A stretch of 64,000 bases of DNA from Alphaproteobacteria bacterium (GTDB lineage: Bacteria; Pseudomonadota; Alphaproteobacteria; Micropepsales; Micropepsaceae): contig CANJJD010000001.1 of the NCBI GenBank assembly GCA_947474645.1, positions 163,233-227,232 on the forward strand, given 5' to 3'. Under the pieces are notes generated by a model, which was not told the DNA's origin, did no database searches, and worked only from the letters and a program-made list of their open reading frames with translations. The translations under genes and the position numbers were made by a program. This document shows positions 23,494 to 32,228 of the stretch, one piece after another (positions within the stretch are counted from its first letter, which is position 1; each line of letters begins with the position of its first letter).

Positions 23494-24293
23494 ATTTCTT
23501 TTGTGATGATCTCGAAGCGCTTGAGCTCGGCACTGCCGAAGGCGGTGCTGATCGCCGCGTCGGTGGCATCGCGGCCGCGCGCCATCAACAGCCGGCCGAT
23601 ACGCGGATGATTGTGGCGGGCATCCATGGTGTGCCACTTGCCGCCCAGATAGGCCTCGAACCAGCCGCTGAAATCCATCGGATTGGGATCGAGCGGCACG
23701 CCGATATCGCCCAGATAGCCGGTGCAGTAGCGCGCCGGAATGTTCATGCAGCGGCACAGGGTTATGGCGAGATGGGCATAGTCGCGGCACACGCCCTTGC
23801 GCTCGGTATGGCCTTCGAACGCCGTACGGTCTGCGCGGGCAAAAGGATAGCCGAACTTGATGCGTTCATGGCTGTAATCAAGAATGGCCTTGAGCAGCGG
23901 CCAGCCGCGCCGGATCTTGCCGAATTTCTTCCAGGCCAGGGTCGCCAGCTTGTCGGTGTCGCAATAGCGGCTGCCCAGCAAATAGACCATCACCTCATCG
24001 GGCAGGTCTTCGACGTCCGCCTGGCGCGCCTTGACGGGCATCACGTCCGGCTTGCCGCTGTTGCGGATCACAAAGCGATTGGAGAATGTGATATCGCCCT
24101 TGGGCGCCACCAGCCGGGTGCAGATATTGCCGAAGGAATCGGTATAGGTGCTGAACTGCACTGGCGGATCGAAGCGCAGCTTTTCCGGGGTTTTCAGTTG
24201 CTTGCGCAGTTCAGGGCGCAAATGCACCTGCAGCAGCATGGGCGTGGGCCCTTTGCAACGAAAGGCAATGTCATAACCGGCTTGAATCAACAC
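23490..24293 (-). CDS. Transglutaminase-like cysteine protease family protein
   Basis: A 267-residue protein with a transglutaminase-like catalytic core: Cys169 in KGVCRDYAHLA, His221 in GGKWHTMDAR and Asp224. An N-terminal beta domain (FSTYTDSFGNICTRL) precedes it, as in the COG1305 proteins that act as peptidases or amidases. No signal peptide is seen, so it is probably cytosolic. The start is GTG 24293. Proteins of this type often sit beside genes for circularly permuted ATP-grasp proteins; none is here. The substrate is unknown. Confidence 0.85.
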   Translation of the reverse strand: MLIQAGYDIAFRCKGPTPMLLQVHLRPELRKQLKTPEKLRFDPPVQFSTYTDSFGNICTRLVAPKGDITFSNRFVIRNSGKPDVMPVKARQADVEDLPDEVMVYLLGSRYCDTDKLATLAWKKFGKIRRGWPLLKAILDYSHERIKFGYPFARADRTAFEGHTERKGVCRDYAHLAITLCRCMNIPARYCTGYLGDIGVPLDPNPMDFSGWFEAYLGGKWHTMDARHNHPRIGRLLMARGRDATDAAISTAFGSAELKRFEIITKEI

Positions 24294-24353
24294 GCGCGCA
24301 CGTCCCCTGTGGGGAACATAATGTTGCAGACGCGATAAAGTTCCACCTGCGTC

Positions 24354-25988
24354 TTATTTGACGCGGGCCTGGCGCAGGTCGGTGGCGTTGTCGGTCACCT
24401 TGGCTTCCAGGCTGGTGGTGGCGACCAGATTGTCGATCTCCAGCCGCTTTTCCTGGAACAGGCGCAGCAGCTTGCCCATCAGCATCCGCCCTTGCGCCAT
24501 CTTCACGGTCAGCGGATTGACCTGACCGCCGCCGGCGCGGATTTCGTAATGCAGGTGTGGGCCGGTCGCCATGCCGCTCATGCCGCTATAGGCGAAGACC
24601 TGGCCCTGGCGCACCCGCGCGCCCTGGCGCATGCCCGGCGCGAAGCGCTTCAGATGGCCATAAGCGGTGGAATAATTGTTACCATGGGTGAGCAGCACGA
24701 AATTGCCATAGCCCGAGGCACGGCCCATGAACTTGATGGTGCCGGCGCCCGCCGCCATCACCGGGGTGCCGGTGGGCACGGCGAAATCCACGCCCTTGTG
24801 CATGCGGGTAAAGCCAAGAATGGGATGGAAGCGCGAGCCGAAGCCCGAGGAGATGCGCGCGCCGTCCACCGGCGTCTTCATCAGCATGCCCTTGGCGCTT
24901 TCGCCCTTCTGGTCGAAATATTCCGGCGGCTCGTTGGGATCGGCCTGGAAGCGGTACATGGGGATCTGCTTGCCGCCCAGGGTCATCATCGCATAGCTGA
25001 TGGAGCCGAACTTCGCCGGCAGGCCTTCGGGCGTGTAGTAATAGTCGTAAAACACCTCGAAGCGGTCGCCCGGATGCAGGTCGCGCTGGAAGTCCACCTT
25101 GTAGGAGAACATCCGGATCATATCGATCACCACATCGGTGGGAATGCCGGCCTGGGTGGCCGCCAGGTAGAGGCTGGAATCGATGGCGCCGCCGGCGCGG
25201 TGGCGGTGCACCTGCAGCTCCTTGGTTTCGACCTCGGCGGTATAGCCGCCCTCGGTGGTGCGGGTGACGGTGATTTCCTTGTCAATGGTAGGCGAGAAAT
25301 GCAGCGAAAGAAGGCGCGAGATGGGCTCGGAATTTTCCTCCGTGGCGCCGCTGCCGTCTTCCTCGGCATCCACCGGCACGACCACCGGCTTGTGATTGAC
25401 CATCACCGTGGTGGTGCGCGGCGCGGACGGCACAGGCGCCGGGGCGTTGCCGCTGGCGTCAATGGTGGCGACGGAATAGGTGAGGTCGAAGGATTGGCCG
25501 GCGCGAAGCCCGCGGGGATCGAAATTCTTGCCCATGGCGGCGACCACGGCATTGGCGTCCTGGGCCGAGATGCCGACATCTTCCAGCATGCCCGCAAGCG
25601 TGTCGCCGGCATCCAGGGTGACGGTGCGGTTTTCCACCCCCGGGTTGGGATTGGCATTGTCCGAATTGTCCGCCGCCTGGCCCGCCGGCTCGCTGGCGCG
25701 GATCAGCTTCATGAACAGGGCATAGGGCAGGGAAGAACGGCCGGGCGACACCATGGGCCGCGATACCGGCATCATGCCCACCGCCATCCAGGCCAGGGCG
25801 CCCGCGACCAGGGCGGTCAGCCCGGTGGAAACCAGCGCCCAGCGGCCGTCGGTGGTGGCCATTGCCGCGCCCGCGCTGTTCATGCGATGACGAAGCGTGC
25901 CGGCAAGGCTGGGATTGGCGCGCGCGCCGGTTTTCTTCAAGACAGCTCCAGTTTGGCGAAAACCCCGCCCGCGACCCTCGCGAGTCAT
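24354..25988 (-). CDS. M23 family metallopeptidase (LytM domain), membrane-anchored
   Basis: Peptidoglycan endopeptidase or divisome activator. From ATG 25988 it has 544 residues: a basic cytoplasmic N-terminus, one membrane helix near residues 50-68 (VSTGLTALVAGALAWMAVG), a LysM/OapA-like region (LDAGDTLAGMLEDVGIS) and a C-terminal LytM domain with metal ligands in RMHKGVDFA and GPHLHYEIR. All four expected ligands (H, D, H, H) are present, so it is probably active. ATG 25988 is only 4 bp from a good -10 box, so the transcript may be leaderless or translation may start at a later Met. It diverges from the S1/P1 nuclease. Confidence 0.9.
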   Translation of the reverse strand: MTREGRGRGFRQTGAVLKKTGARANPSLAGTLRHRMNSAGAAMATTDGRWALVSTGLTALVAGALAWMAVGMMPVSRPMVSPGRSSLPYALFMKLIRASEPAGQAADNSDNANPNPGVENRTVTLDAGDTLAGMLEDVGISAQDANAVVAAMGKNFDPRGLRAGQSFDLTYSVATIDASGNAPAPVPSAPRTTTVMVNHKPVVVPVDAEEDGSGATEENSEPISRLLSLHFSPTIDKEITVTRTTEGGYTAEVETKELQVHRHRAGGAIDSSLYLAATQAGIPTDVVIDMIRMFSYKVDFQRDLHPGDRFEVFYDYYYTPEGLPAKFGSISYAMMTLGGKQIPMYRFQADPNEPPEYFDQKGESAKGMLMKTPVDGARISSGFGSRFHPILGFTRMHKGVDFAVPTGTPVMAAGAGTIKFMGRASGYGNFVLLTHGNNYSTAYGHLKRFAPGMRQGARVRQGQVFAYSGMSGMATGPHLHYEIRAGGGQVNPLTVKMAQGRMLMGKLLRLFQEKRLEIDNLVATTSLEAKVTDNATDLRQARVK

Positions 25989-25991
25989 GGC

Positions 25992-26020
25992 ATATAACCG
26001 TTGTTTGATATTCCCGGCAA
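25992..26020 (-). promoter_or_regulatory. Sigma70-like promoter for the M23 peptidase gene
   Basis: On the reverse strand, TTGCCG (26020-26015), 17-bp spacer, TTATAT (25997-25992). Transcription would begin at about the ATG at 25988, implying a leaderless message or a downstream start. Sequence match only. Confidence 0.45.
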
Positions 26021-26041
26021 CCCCGCAAGAGATTGTTCCCA

Positions 26042-26839
26042 TTGAACTTTAGACAGATTCCAGGCTCGCTATTGCTGATGGCGCTGCTGGCCGTCCCCGC
26101 TCCGGCACTGGCCTGGGGCGCGGAAGGCCATGAGATCGTCGCCACCCTGGCGCTGCGCGAGCTGACGCCGGCGGCGCGCGGGCAGGTGGCGCGCCTGTTG
26201 GGCGGCGAAACCATGATGATCCATGACGCCAACTGGGCCGATGAGATCAAGGACCGGCGCCGCGAGACCGGCGCCTGGCATTATGTGGACATCCCGCTGA
26301 ATGCGCCCGGCTATGACCGGCGGCGCGATTGCCTGCGCGGCGACTGCGTGGTGGCGCAGGTCGAGTACGACATGCGCCTTCTGACCGATCGCAGGGCGAA
26401 CGGCCGGGCGCGGGCGGAGGCGTTGCGCTTCCTGATCCATTTCGTCGCCGACATGCACCAGCCGCTGCATGCCGTCGATGCCGGCGACCGTGGCGGCAAT
26501 GATGTGCAGGTCGCCATCGGCCGCCAGCGCGCCAACTTGCACAAGGTGTGGGACGCGGATGTGGTCGAAGCGCTGGGCATCGAGGCCGGCGCGGTGGCGA
26601 ACGGGCTGGCGCGCAGCGTGACGCCAGAGCAGCGCAAGGCCTGGGCAAGGGGCACGCCGGCCATCTGGGTCAACGAAGCCCATGTCATCGCCCGTGATCA
26701 TGTTTATCCGCTGCTGGATGGACGACGCCGGTTGCGACTGCCGCGTGACTATGCCGAACGGCAATCTGCGATCACGCGAACGCAACTCGCCAAGGCGGGC
26801 GTGCGACTGGCCGTCCTGCTCAACAACACGCTGCGTTGA
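26042..26839 (+). CDS. S1/P1-type zinc nuclease, secreted
   Basis: Periplasmic or secreted single-strand nuclease/nucleotidase of the S1/P1 family (265 residues). The signal peptide ends APALA, leaving the mature N-terminus WGAEGHEIVA, whose Trp is the first zinc ligand in this family. Further zinc ligands appear in DANWADEIK, WHYVDIP, HFVADMHQPLHA and GGNDVQV/LHKVWDAD. Start: TTG 26042 with AAGAGA nine bases upstream is better spaced than TTG 26033; no ATG gives a full signal peptide. It may scavenge phosphate or nucleosides. Confidence 0.9.
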   Translation: MNFRQIPGSLLLMALLAVPAPALAWGAEGHEIVATLALRELTPAARGQVARLLGGETMMIHDANWADEIKDRRRETGAWHYVDIPLNAPGYDRRRDCLRGDCVVAQVEYDMRLLTDRRANGRARAEALRFLIHFVADMHQPLHAVDAGDRGGNDVQVAIGRQRANLHKVWDADVVEALGIEAGAVANGLARSVTPEQRKAWARGTPAIWVNEAHVIARDHVYPLLDGRRRLRLPRDYAERQSAITRTQLAKAGVRLAVLLNNTLR

Positions 26840-26856
26840 TTACTTCGGGCGGCTGA

Positions 26857-28074
26857 TCACTCGCTGGAGAGGATCATGTTCCGGACGGTGGGATAGATCT
26901 GCGTCTGCCAGCGCGTGCCGGAGAACACGCCGTAATGGCCGACACCGGCCTGGACATAATGCTTTTTGCGGAACGGCTTGATGCCGCTGCACAGGTCCTG
27001 GGCCGCCATGGTCTGGCCCAGGCCGCAGATGTCGTCGCGTTCGCCTTCCACCGTCAGCAGCGAGGTCTTGCGGATGGCGCGCGGGTCCACCTTGCGATTG
27101 CGCCAGGTGTAGATGCCCCGTGCCAGATGATGTTCCTGGAACACCCGCTGCACCGTCTCCAGGTAGAACTCGGCGGGCAGGTCGGCGACGGCGAAATATT
27201 CGTCATAAAAGTGCTTGTTGGCCTCGGCCTTGGCCAGTTCGCCTTTCAGGATATGGCTGAACAGGTCCATATGCGCACGGACGTGCCGTGAGAGATTCAT
27301 GTTGATGAAGGCCGAAAGCTGAAGGAAGCCCGGATAGACCCGCCGGTGCGCCCCGGCATAGCGGCGCGGCACGGTGGCGATCAGGTTGCGTTCGAACCAT
27401 TCCAGCGGCTTCTCATTGGCCAGGTGGTTGACCTTGGTGGGATTGATCGAGGTGTCCACGGGACCAGCCATCAGCACCAGGCTCCTGGGCGTGGCGGGAT
27501 TCTTGTCTTCGGACATCAAGGCGGTGGTCGCTAGCATGGCGGGGCAGGGCTGGCACACCGCCATGCCATGCGCGCCCGGGCCGATATGCTCGAAGAAGGC
27601 CATCAGGTGATCGATATATTCGTCGGTCCCGAAGCGGCCCTCGGTCAGCGGCACGTCGCGGCCGCTTTTCCAGTCGGTGATGTAAACGTCGTGGTCCTGC
27701 AGCAGGGTGTGAAGCGTACCGCGCAAAAGGGTGGGAAAATGGCCGGCCATGGGCGCGGCCAGCAGCACCTTGGGCTGGTGCAGCCCGCTGGCCTTGCGGA
27801 AATGCAGCAGGTTGCCGAAAGGCATTTCCAGCGCCACTTCTTCCGTGACCGGCTGGGTCTTGCCCGCCACCATGACCTCGGTGATGTCGAAGGCCGGGCG
27901 CTCATGGATCATGTGGGCGCGGGAGAATATCTCGGCGCCCGCGCCGATGCTGCGGAACCAGTAATTGGCGGCGGGGCCCAGCGTGGTGTCGCTAAGGGCC
28001 GCCTTGACCAAGTCCGCACCCGCGCGCAACGGCGCGAGAAAATCCTGCTGGGCCTGATAGGCGTCGTACAACAT
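26857..28074 (-). CDS. phaZ: Intracellular polyhydroxyalkanoate depolymerase
   Basis: Mobilises stored poly(3-hydroxybutyrate) granules inside the cell. The 405-residue protein matches the PhaZ group in which the lipase-box serine is replaced by cysteine: Cys174 in GMAVCQPCPA. The C-terminal conserved LTVEGERDDICGLGQT carries the catalytic Asp and AGVGHYGVFSG the catalytic His. No signal peptide. Its presence implies PHB synthesis elsewhere in the genome. It converges on the S1/P1 nuclease and diverges from a GST gene. Confidence 0.94.
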   Translation of the reverse strand: MLYDAYQAQQDFLAPLRAGADLVKAALSDTTLGPAANYWFRSIGAGAEIFSRAHMIHERPAFDITEVMVAGKTQPVTEEVALEMPFGNLLHFRKASGLHQPKVLLAAPMAGHFPTLLRGTLHTLLQDHDVYITDWKSGRDVPLTEGRFGTDEYIDHLMAFFEHIGPGAHGMAVCQPCPAMLATTALMSEDKNPATPRSLVLMAGPVDTSINPTKVNHLANEKPLEWFERNLIATVPRRYAGAHRRVYPGFLQLSAFINMNLSRHVRAHMDLFSHILKGELAKAEANKHFYDEYFAVADLPAEFYLETVQRVFQEHHLARGIYTWRNRKVDPRAIRKTSLLTVEGERDDICGLGQTMAAQDLCSGIKPFRKKHYVQAGVGHYGVFSGTRWQTQIYPTVRNMILSSE

Positions 28075-28195
28075 CCCGCTCCAAGCCCCATGGAATCACG
28101 GGGGATTCCCTTCCGGCTGAAGGATAGCCGGTCGGGCGATGCTGCATTGCAAAATAATCCTTGTCAACGCGCCAAAACCCGCCAAACTCCTGGGC

Positions 28196-28852
28196 ATGGG
28201 CGATGCGGTTCTGACCATTTCCAGCAAAAACTACTCATCCTGGTCGCTGCGCGGCTGGCTGCTGTGCCGGATGGCTGGGCTGGATTTCAAGGAAGAACTG
28301 CTCTCTGCCGACGATCCATCCGCCCGCGCCGAGCTGCTGATGCTGGCGCCATCCTTCCTGGTGCCGCGCCTGACCCATAACGGCATCAAGGTGTGGGACA
28401 CGTTGGCAATCGGCGAATATCTGCATGAGAACTTCCCGCAGGCCGGGCTGCTCCCCGCCGATGCGGCGGCGCGCAGCCATTGCCGCTCGGTATCGGGGGA
28501 AATGCATCTGGGCTTCGCCAATCTGCGCTCGGCGCTGCCGATGAACCTGAAGGGCCATTACCCGGGCTTCAAGATCTGGGCGGCGGCACAGGCCGATATC
28601 GAACGCATCACCGCCATCTGGCGCGAATGCTTAGGGATGTATGGCGGACCCTACCTGTTCGGCGAGACGCCCACCGTGGCGGATGCGATGTACGCGCCGG
28701 TGGCGACGCGCTTTGCCACCTATGACGTCAAGCTGGACCGGCAATGCGCCGATTACTGCGAGACCATCCTGGCGCTGCCGGACATGCTGGAATGGACCGA
28801 AGCCGCCCGCACCGAGCGGACCGGCATCGAGGAGCTTGAGGCCGAGTTTTAA
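28196..28852 (+). CDS. Glutathione S-transferase family protein
   Basis: A 218-residue GST. The thioredoxin-fold N-terminus has SSKNYSSWSLRGWLL (catalytic Ser/Tyr region, about 9-23), the cis-Pro SFLVPRL and the glutathione contact WDTLAIGEYL; the helical C-terminal domain includes GPYLFGETPTVADAMYAPV. SSKNYSSWSLR is shared with the maleylacetoacetate isomerase/GST-3-like group. ATG 28196 is chosen over an in-frame start 19 codons upstream that lacks family similarity. The substrate is unknown. Confidence 0.88.
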   Translation: MGDAVLTISSKNYSSWSLRGWLLCRMAGLDFKEELLSADDPSARAELLMLAPSFLVPRLTHNGIKVWDTLAIGEYLHENFPQAGLLPADAAARSHCRSVSGEMHLGFANLRSALPMNLKGHYPGFKIWAAAQADIERITAIWRECLGMYGGPYLFGETPTVADAMYAPVATRFATYDVKLDRQCADYCETILALPDMLEWTEAARTERTGIEELEAEF

Positions 28853-28949
28853 ATCTTACCGGCCCCTTAACCACGGTTCCCAAAGTTCCCTTAAGACTTT
28901 GTCGCCACAATGCCGCTTTCGAGCAAACGCATTTCGAGCAAGGCATTTC

Positions 28950-30029
28950 ATGTCCATTCCCGCGCCACGTTTCGCCATGCTGGCGGGGCTTTCCGAAAAG
29001 ACATCCAGCGAGGACCGACGCGAGCTGCTGCGCAAGGTCACCGAAGCGATGAACAATCCGGTGGCGGGTGACCGCTCGGTGCAGGAACTGGACGGGCTGC
29101 TGGCCACGGTGGCGGCGGATTATTCCGCGCAGGTGCGCGCGGACCTGGCCCGGCTGGTGGCCAACAAGGACGCGCTGTTCACCTGTTCGGCGCAGTTGTT
29201 CGCGCGCGATGATATCGAAGTGGCGCGCCCGGTGCTGCAACATGCCAGGAACCTCAGTGACGCGACCTTGCTGGAAGTCATCGCGGAAAAAGGCCAGGAC
29301 CATTTGATGGCGGTGACGCAGCGCCCCAGTATCAGCGGCGTGGTGTCCCATGCGCTAGTGGAGAAGGGCGACGACCATGTCGTGTCCTCGCTATTGTCCA
29401 ATCGCGGCGCCACCATCGAAGCGGAAACCTTCGAGGCCGTCGCGGTGCGCGCCCAGACCAGCACGGTGCTGCAGGCCCCGCTGGTCAACCGGACAGACGT
29501 GCCCGTCGGGCTGCTGAACGAGCTTTATACCAGCGTGGAAAAATCGCTGCGCGCGGAAATCCTGCGCAAAGTGGGAGATGTCCCGCCGGAGGATATCGAG
29601 CGCGCCTTTCAGAAGAACCGCAAGGTGCTGAACAAACTCTATGGCGACACGCCGGCCGACATGGCTGTAGCGGTGAAGCGGATCGACCAGATGACCCGCG
29701 CCCAGACACTGCACCCGCCGTCGCTGGTTACCATGCTGCGCGAAGGGGCGGGCAGCCGCACCGCCTTCAAGCTGGCCCTGGCGCGCCTGACGGATGTGGA
29801 ATTCGATCTGGTCCAGCGCGTGGTGGACGGCAAGGACCTGGACACGCTGGCGCTGCTGTGCCGCGGGGCCAACTTCAACCGCCCGCTGTTTGTCTCGCTG
29901 GCGATCGCGCTGGACGGGCAGGACAGGGCGTTGGGCGGAGCCGAAGAGTTCGGCAATCTCTACGAAGCCGTGCCCGTCGAGGCCGCCCAGCGTGCCGTGC
30001 GCTTCTGGAAGGTGCGGAAAGCCGCCTAG
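28950..30029 (+). CDS. DUF2336 domain protein
   Basis: A 359-residue, largely helical protein of the alphaproteobacterial DUF2336 family, function unknown. It is built from HEAT-like helical repeats (for example SVQELDGLLATVAADYSAQV and VRADLARLVANKD) with the family core IEVARPVLQHARNLSDATLLEVI. AAGG lies six bases before ATG 28950. No signal peptide or membrane helix. Its 3' end overlaps that of the bacterioferritin gene on the other strand by 4 bp. Confidence 0.88.
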   Translation: MSIPAPRFAMLAGLSEKTSSEDRRELLRKVTEAMNNPVAGDRSVQELDGLLATVAADYSAQVRADLARLVANKDALFTCSAQLFARDDIEVARPVLQHARNLSDATLLEVIAEKGQDHLMAVTQRPSISGVVSHALVEKGDDHVVSSLLSNRGATIEAETFEAVAVRAQTSTVLQAPLVNRTDVPVGLLNELYTSVEKSLRAEILRKVGDVPPEDIERAFQKNRKVLNKLYGDTPADMAVAVKRIDQMTRAQTLHPPSLVTMLREGAGSRTAFKLALARLTDVEFDLVQRVVDGKDLDTLALLCRGANFNRPLFVSLAIALDGQDRALGGAEEFGNLYEAVPVEAAQRAVRFWKVRKAA

Positions 30030-30505
30030 CTCTCGTTCGGCTTGGTCTGGAGCTGGACAAAGTTTTCGATGCCCATCTGCTCGATCAGGCGCAACTGGGT
30101 CTGAAGCCAGTCCACATGCTCTTCCTCGCTCTCCAGGATGTCGGTGAAGAGCTCGCGGGTGATGTAGTCCTTGACGGTCTCGGTATGGGCGATGGCCAGC
30201 TTGAGATCGGGAATCGCCATCATTTCCAGCGACAGGTCGCACTTGATGATCTCCAGCACGTTCTCGCCGATCATCAGCTTGCCCAGGTCCTGCAGGTTGG
30301 GCAGGCCGCCAAGGAACAGCACGCGCTTGATCGCCTTGTCGGCGTGCTTCATCTCGTCGATGGATTCTTCATATTCCTTCTTCGCCAGGATGCTGAGGCC
30401 CCAATCGGCCAGCATGCGCGAATGCAGGAAATACTGATTGATCGCGGTGAGTTCGTTCTTCAGGACTTTGTTGAGGAACTTGATGGTGACCGGATCGCCA
30501 GCCAC
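30026..30505 (-). CDS. bfr: Bacterioferritin
   Basis: Iron-storage 24-mer with haem between subunits. From GTG 30505 the product is 159 residues, the normal length. Ferroxidase ligands are present (Glu18 in KNELTAINQYF, Glu51/His54 in EMKHADKA, later Glu and EEEHVDW), and Met52 is the expected haem ligand. The frame stays open to 30607, but that extension overlaps bfd and is not bacterioferritin-like; the GTG has no obvious ribosome site, so it may depend on coupling to bfd 26 bp upstream. Confidence 0.95.
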   Translation of the reverse strand: MAGDPVTIKFLNKVLKNELTAINQYFLHSRMLADWGLSILAKKEYEESIDEMKHADKAIKRVLFLGGLPNLQDLGKLMIGENVLEIIKCDLSLEMMAIPDLKLAIAHTETVKDYITRELFTDILESEEEHVDWLQTQLRLIEQMGIENFVQLQTKPNES

Positions 30506-30531
30506 GGAGGCGTGCGGCGCGGGTCCCGGTG

Positions 30532-30717
30532 CTACTCCGCCGCCTGAGACAGGGCGAGACGGCTTTGCTCCAGCATTCCTTCGATTGTTTCCTGGCATCG
30601 TCCGCAATTCTTTCTCACGCCGCAGCGTGCATAGACGTCATCCGCGCATTCCGCGCCGCCACAGATGGCAGCACCGACGCGCTGTTCATTGAGTCTATTG
30701 CAGACGCAGACGATCAT
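30532..30717 (-). CDS. bfd: Bacterioferritin-associated ferredoxin
   Basis: Small [2Fe-2S] protein (61 residues) that reduces bacterioferritin to release iron. The four Cys ligands are in MIVCVCNRL (Cys4, Cys6) and RCGVRKNCGRC (about 35-42), the BFD pattern. ATG 30717 is the family start; 17 extra in-frame codons upstream are not similar. It leads the bfd-bfr pair and a Fur-box-like site lies about 53-67 bp upstream. Confidence 0.94.
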   Translation of the reverse strand: MIVCVCNRLNEQRVGAAICGGAECADDVYARCGVRKNCGRCQETIEGMLEQSRLALSQAAE

Positions 30718-30769
30718 TCCAAGCGATCCGTGTGAGAGCAATTTGCAGCCGCAAAGAAATATCCTCACT

Positions 30770-30784
30770 TGCGAGTGATTGTCA
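30770..30784. promoter_or_regulatory. Fur-box-like site upstream of bfd-bfr
   Basis: TGCGAGTGATTGTCA matches 10 of the 14 defined positions of the 7-1-7 Fur consensus TGATAATnATTATCA. It sits 53-67 bp before bfd, where iron-dependent repression would act. Alphaproteobacteria may use Irr or RirA instead of Fur for this, so the regulator is not certain. Confidence 0.4.
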
Positions 30785-30816
30785 ATGTCGGTCGCAAAAA
30801 CCCAGCGATTCGGCGG

Positions 30817-31374
30817 CTATTTGACCTGAATCGAGGCCAAAATCCGGTCCACGGCCGGGCTGACTTCGGCGAAATAGAACTGGGCCGGGGCGGTAAAAAC
30901 CATCAGGTCCAGAACGCCGCCATGGGCGCTCGCGATGACGCGGCCGCGCATCTCCAGGCCTTCGTCATTGGCCAGGGTGAGGTCGAAACAAAATCCCTGC
31001 GCGCTGCCAAACGGGCAGGGGCGAAGCGCGCCGGCGCGCACATTCTGCATCTTCTTTTTCGCCAGCGAGGCCACCACCAGATCCTGGATGTCGTTGGGCG
31101 TCATGCGCCCGCGATAAACCGGCATGTCGCCGATGCGCCGGCCGGGCACCCGAAACAGCGGCTCGCCTTCCTTGATGCCGGTATAGAAGGCCAGTTCGTC
31201 CAGCCCGGTGCCGTGCCGCGTCCAGTAGCGCATGCCGGCGAGATGGATCTGGGCGAAACCCGGCTCAGCCCTCACGGTCACACCGTTGCCGACCGAGGCA
31301 TCATCGCCGGCATCCATGGACTGCATCGCGCAGCCCATCAGGCCCAGGCAGAGAACAAGCGCGGCGCGCTTCAT
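30817..31374 (-). CDS. Putative lipoprotein, translationally coupled to an M48 protease gene
   Basis: A 185-residue protein with a lipoprotein signal (MKRAALVLCLGLMGC, lipobox LMGC at 12-15), hence probably membrane-anchored in the periplasm. The rest has no recognised domain; it includes GIKEGEPLFRVPG and a C-terminal QFYFAEVSPAVDRILASIQ, a shape seen in lipoproteins that sense or bind the envelope. ATG 31374 overlaps the stop of the M48 gene by 4 bases, so the two are likely made together. Confidence 0.75.
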   Translation of the reverse strand: MKRAALVLCLGLMGCAMQSMDAGDDASVGNGVTVRAEPGFAQIHLAGMRYWTRHGTGLDELAFYTGIKEGEPLFRVPGRRIGDMPVYRGRMTPNDIQDLVVASLAKKKMQNVRAGALRPCPFGSAQGFCFDLTLANDEGLEMRGRVIASAHGGVLDLMVFTAPAQFYFAEVSPAVDRILASIQVK

Positions 31375-32228
31375 AGCTGCGCCAGGTAGTAATCGATCAT
31401 CGCCTTGTCGTCGGCATCGGGCGCCATCACGCGATATTGGGCGAAAGCCGCGCGCGCGCCCGGCTTGTCGCCATTTTGCATGGCCAGCAGGCCCAGGCCG
31501 CGCCAGGCCAGCGGCGGGGCATCGGGCGCGGCCAGCGCCGCGCGGAACCAGGTCGCCGCCAGGGCGGCATCGCCGGTGAGCCCACGCTTGCGATAGGCCT
31601 CGCCCAGGCCATAGCGGCACAGCCCGCGCCCCGACACGGCCAGCCGCGTGAACAGCGCCACCGTATCACCGTCGCGGCGCAATTCCTCGCCCACCCAGCG
31701 TTCCAGCCAGGGTGCAGTGGCGGCGCGGTGGCTGTCGGCGCCCATGATCCAGGCGCGGGCCGGCACCTGCTGCGCCAGAGACTGCAATGCCACCAGGCGC
31801 TCCTCGCCGGAGGGATGGACTTTCAGGAAATCGGCGTCGGCGGCGCGCCACGGGGCGATGGCGGCGGATGGGTCGTAGCCCGCGGCCGCGGCCATTTCCA
31901 AACCGGTCTTGTCGGCATCGCGCTCCTGGGCGCCGGTATGGGAATATTTGGCGTCCAGCGCCGCCATGCTGGCGGGGGTGCCGACAAAACCAAAGCCCAC
32001 GCCTGATGCCGCCACGCCCAGCAGCGCCACCACGCCGCTGGTGTCCAGCCTGCGGTGATACTGGTCCAGGAAATCCTTGTTGCGGTCATGCGCCAGTTCA
32101 TGGGCCAGAAGCTGCGCCAGTTGCGCCTCATTTTCGGCGCGCAACAATGCGCCGGTCCACACCACCAGCGCGCCGGTGGGCAGGGCCAGGACATTCAGCC
32201 CCGGTCCCTCCATGACATAGAGGCGCAA
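31371..32228 (-). CDS. M48 family metalloprotease, apparently missing its N-terminus
   Basis: Zinc metalloprotease of the M48 group: HExxH in LAHELAHDRNKDF (about 43-47), the third-ligand region ERDADKTGLEMAAAAGYDP (about 101-119) and a C-terminal TPR-like helical part. Family members are secreted or lipoproteins with about 60-90 residues before the segment LRLYVMEGPGLNVLALPTGAL; here the frame is closed by a TGA 12 codons upstream and the only start is TTG 32228, so no export signal is encoded. The preceding in-frame residues SSCDALRLY still look family-like. The gene seems cut off by a deletion or frameshift (see findings). Confidence 0.75.
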   Translation of the reverse strand: MRLYVMEGPGLNVLALPTGALVVWTGALLRAENEAQLAQLLAHELAHDRNKDFLDQYHRRLDTSGVVALLGVAASGVGFGFVGTPASMAALDAKYSHTGAQERDADKTGLEMAAAAGYDPSAAIAPWRAADADFLKVHPSGEERLVALQSLAQQVPARAWIMGADSHRAATAPWLERWVGEELRRDGDTVALFTRLAVSGRGLCRYGLGEAYRKRGLTGDAALAATWFRAALAAPDAPPLAWRGLGLLAMQNGDKPGARAAFAQYRVMAPDADDKAMIDYYLAQL

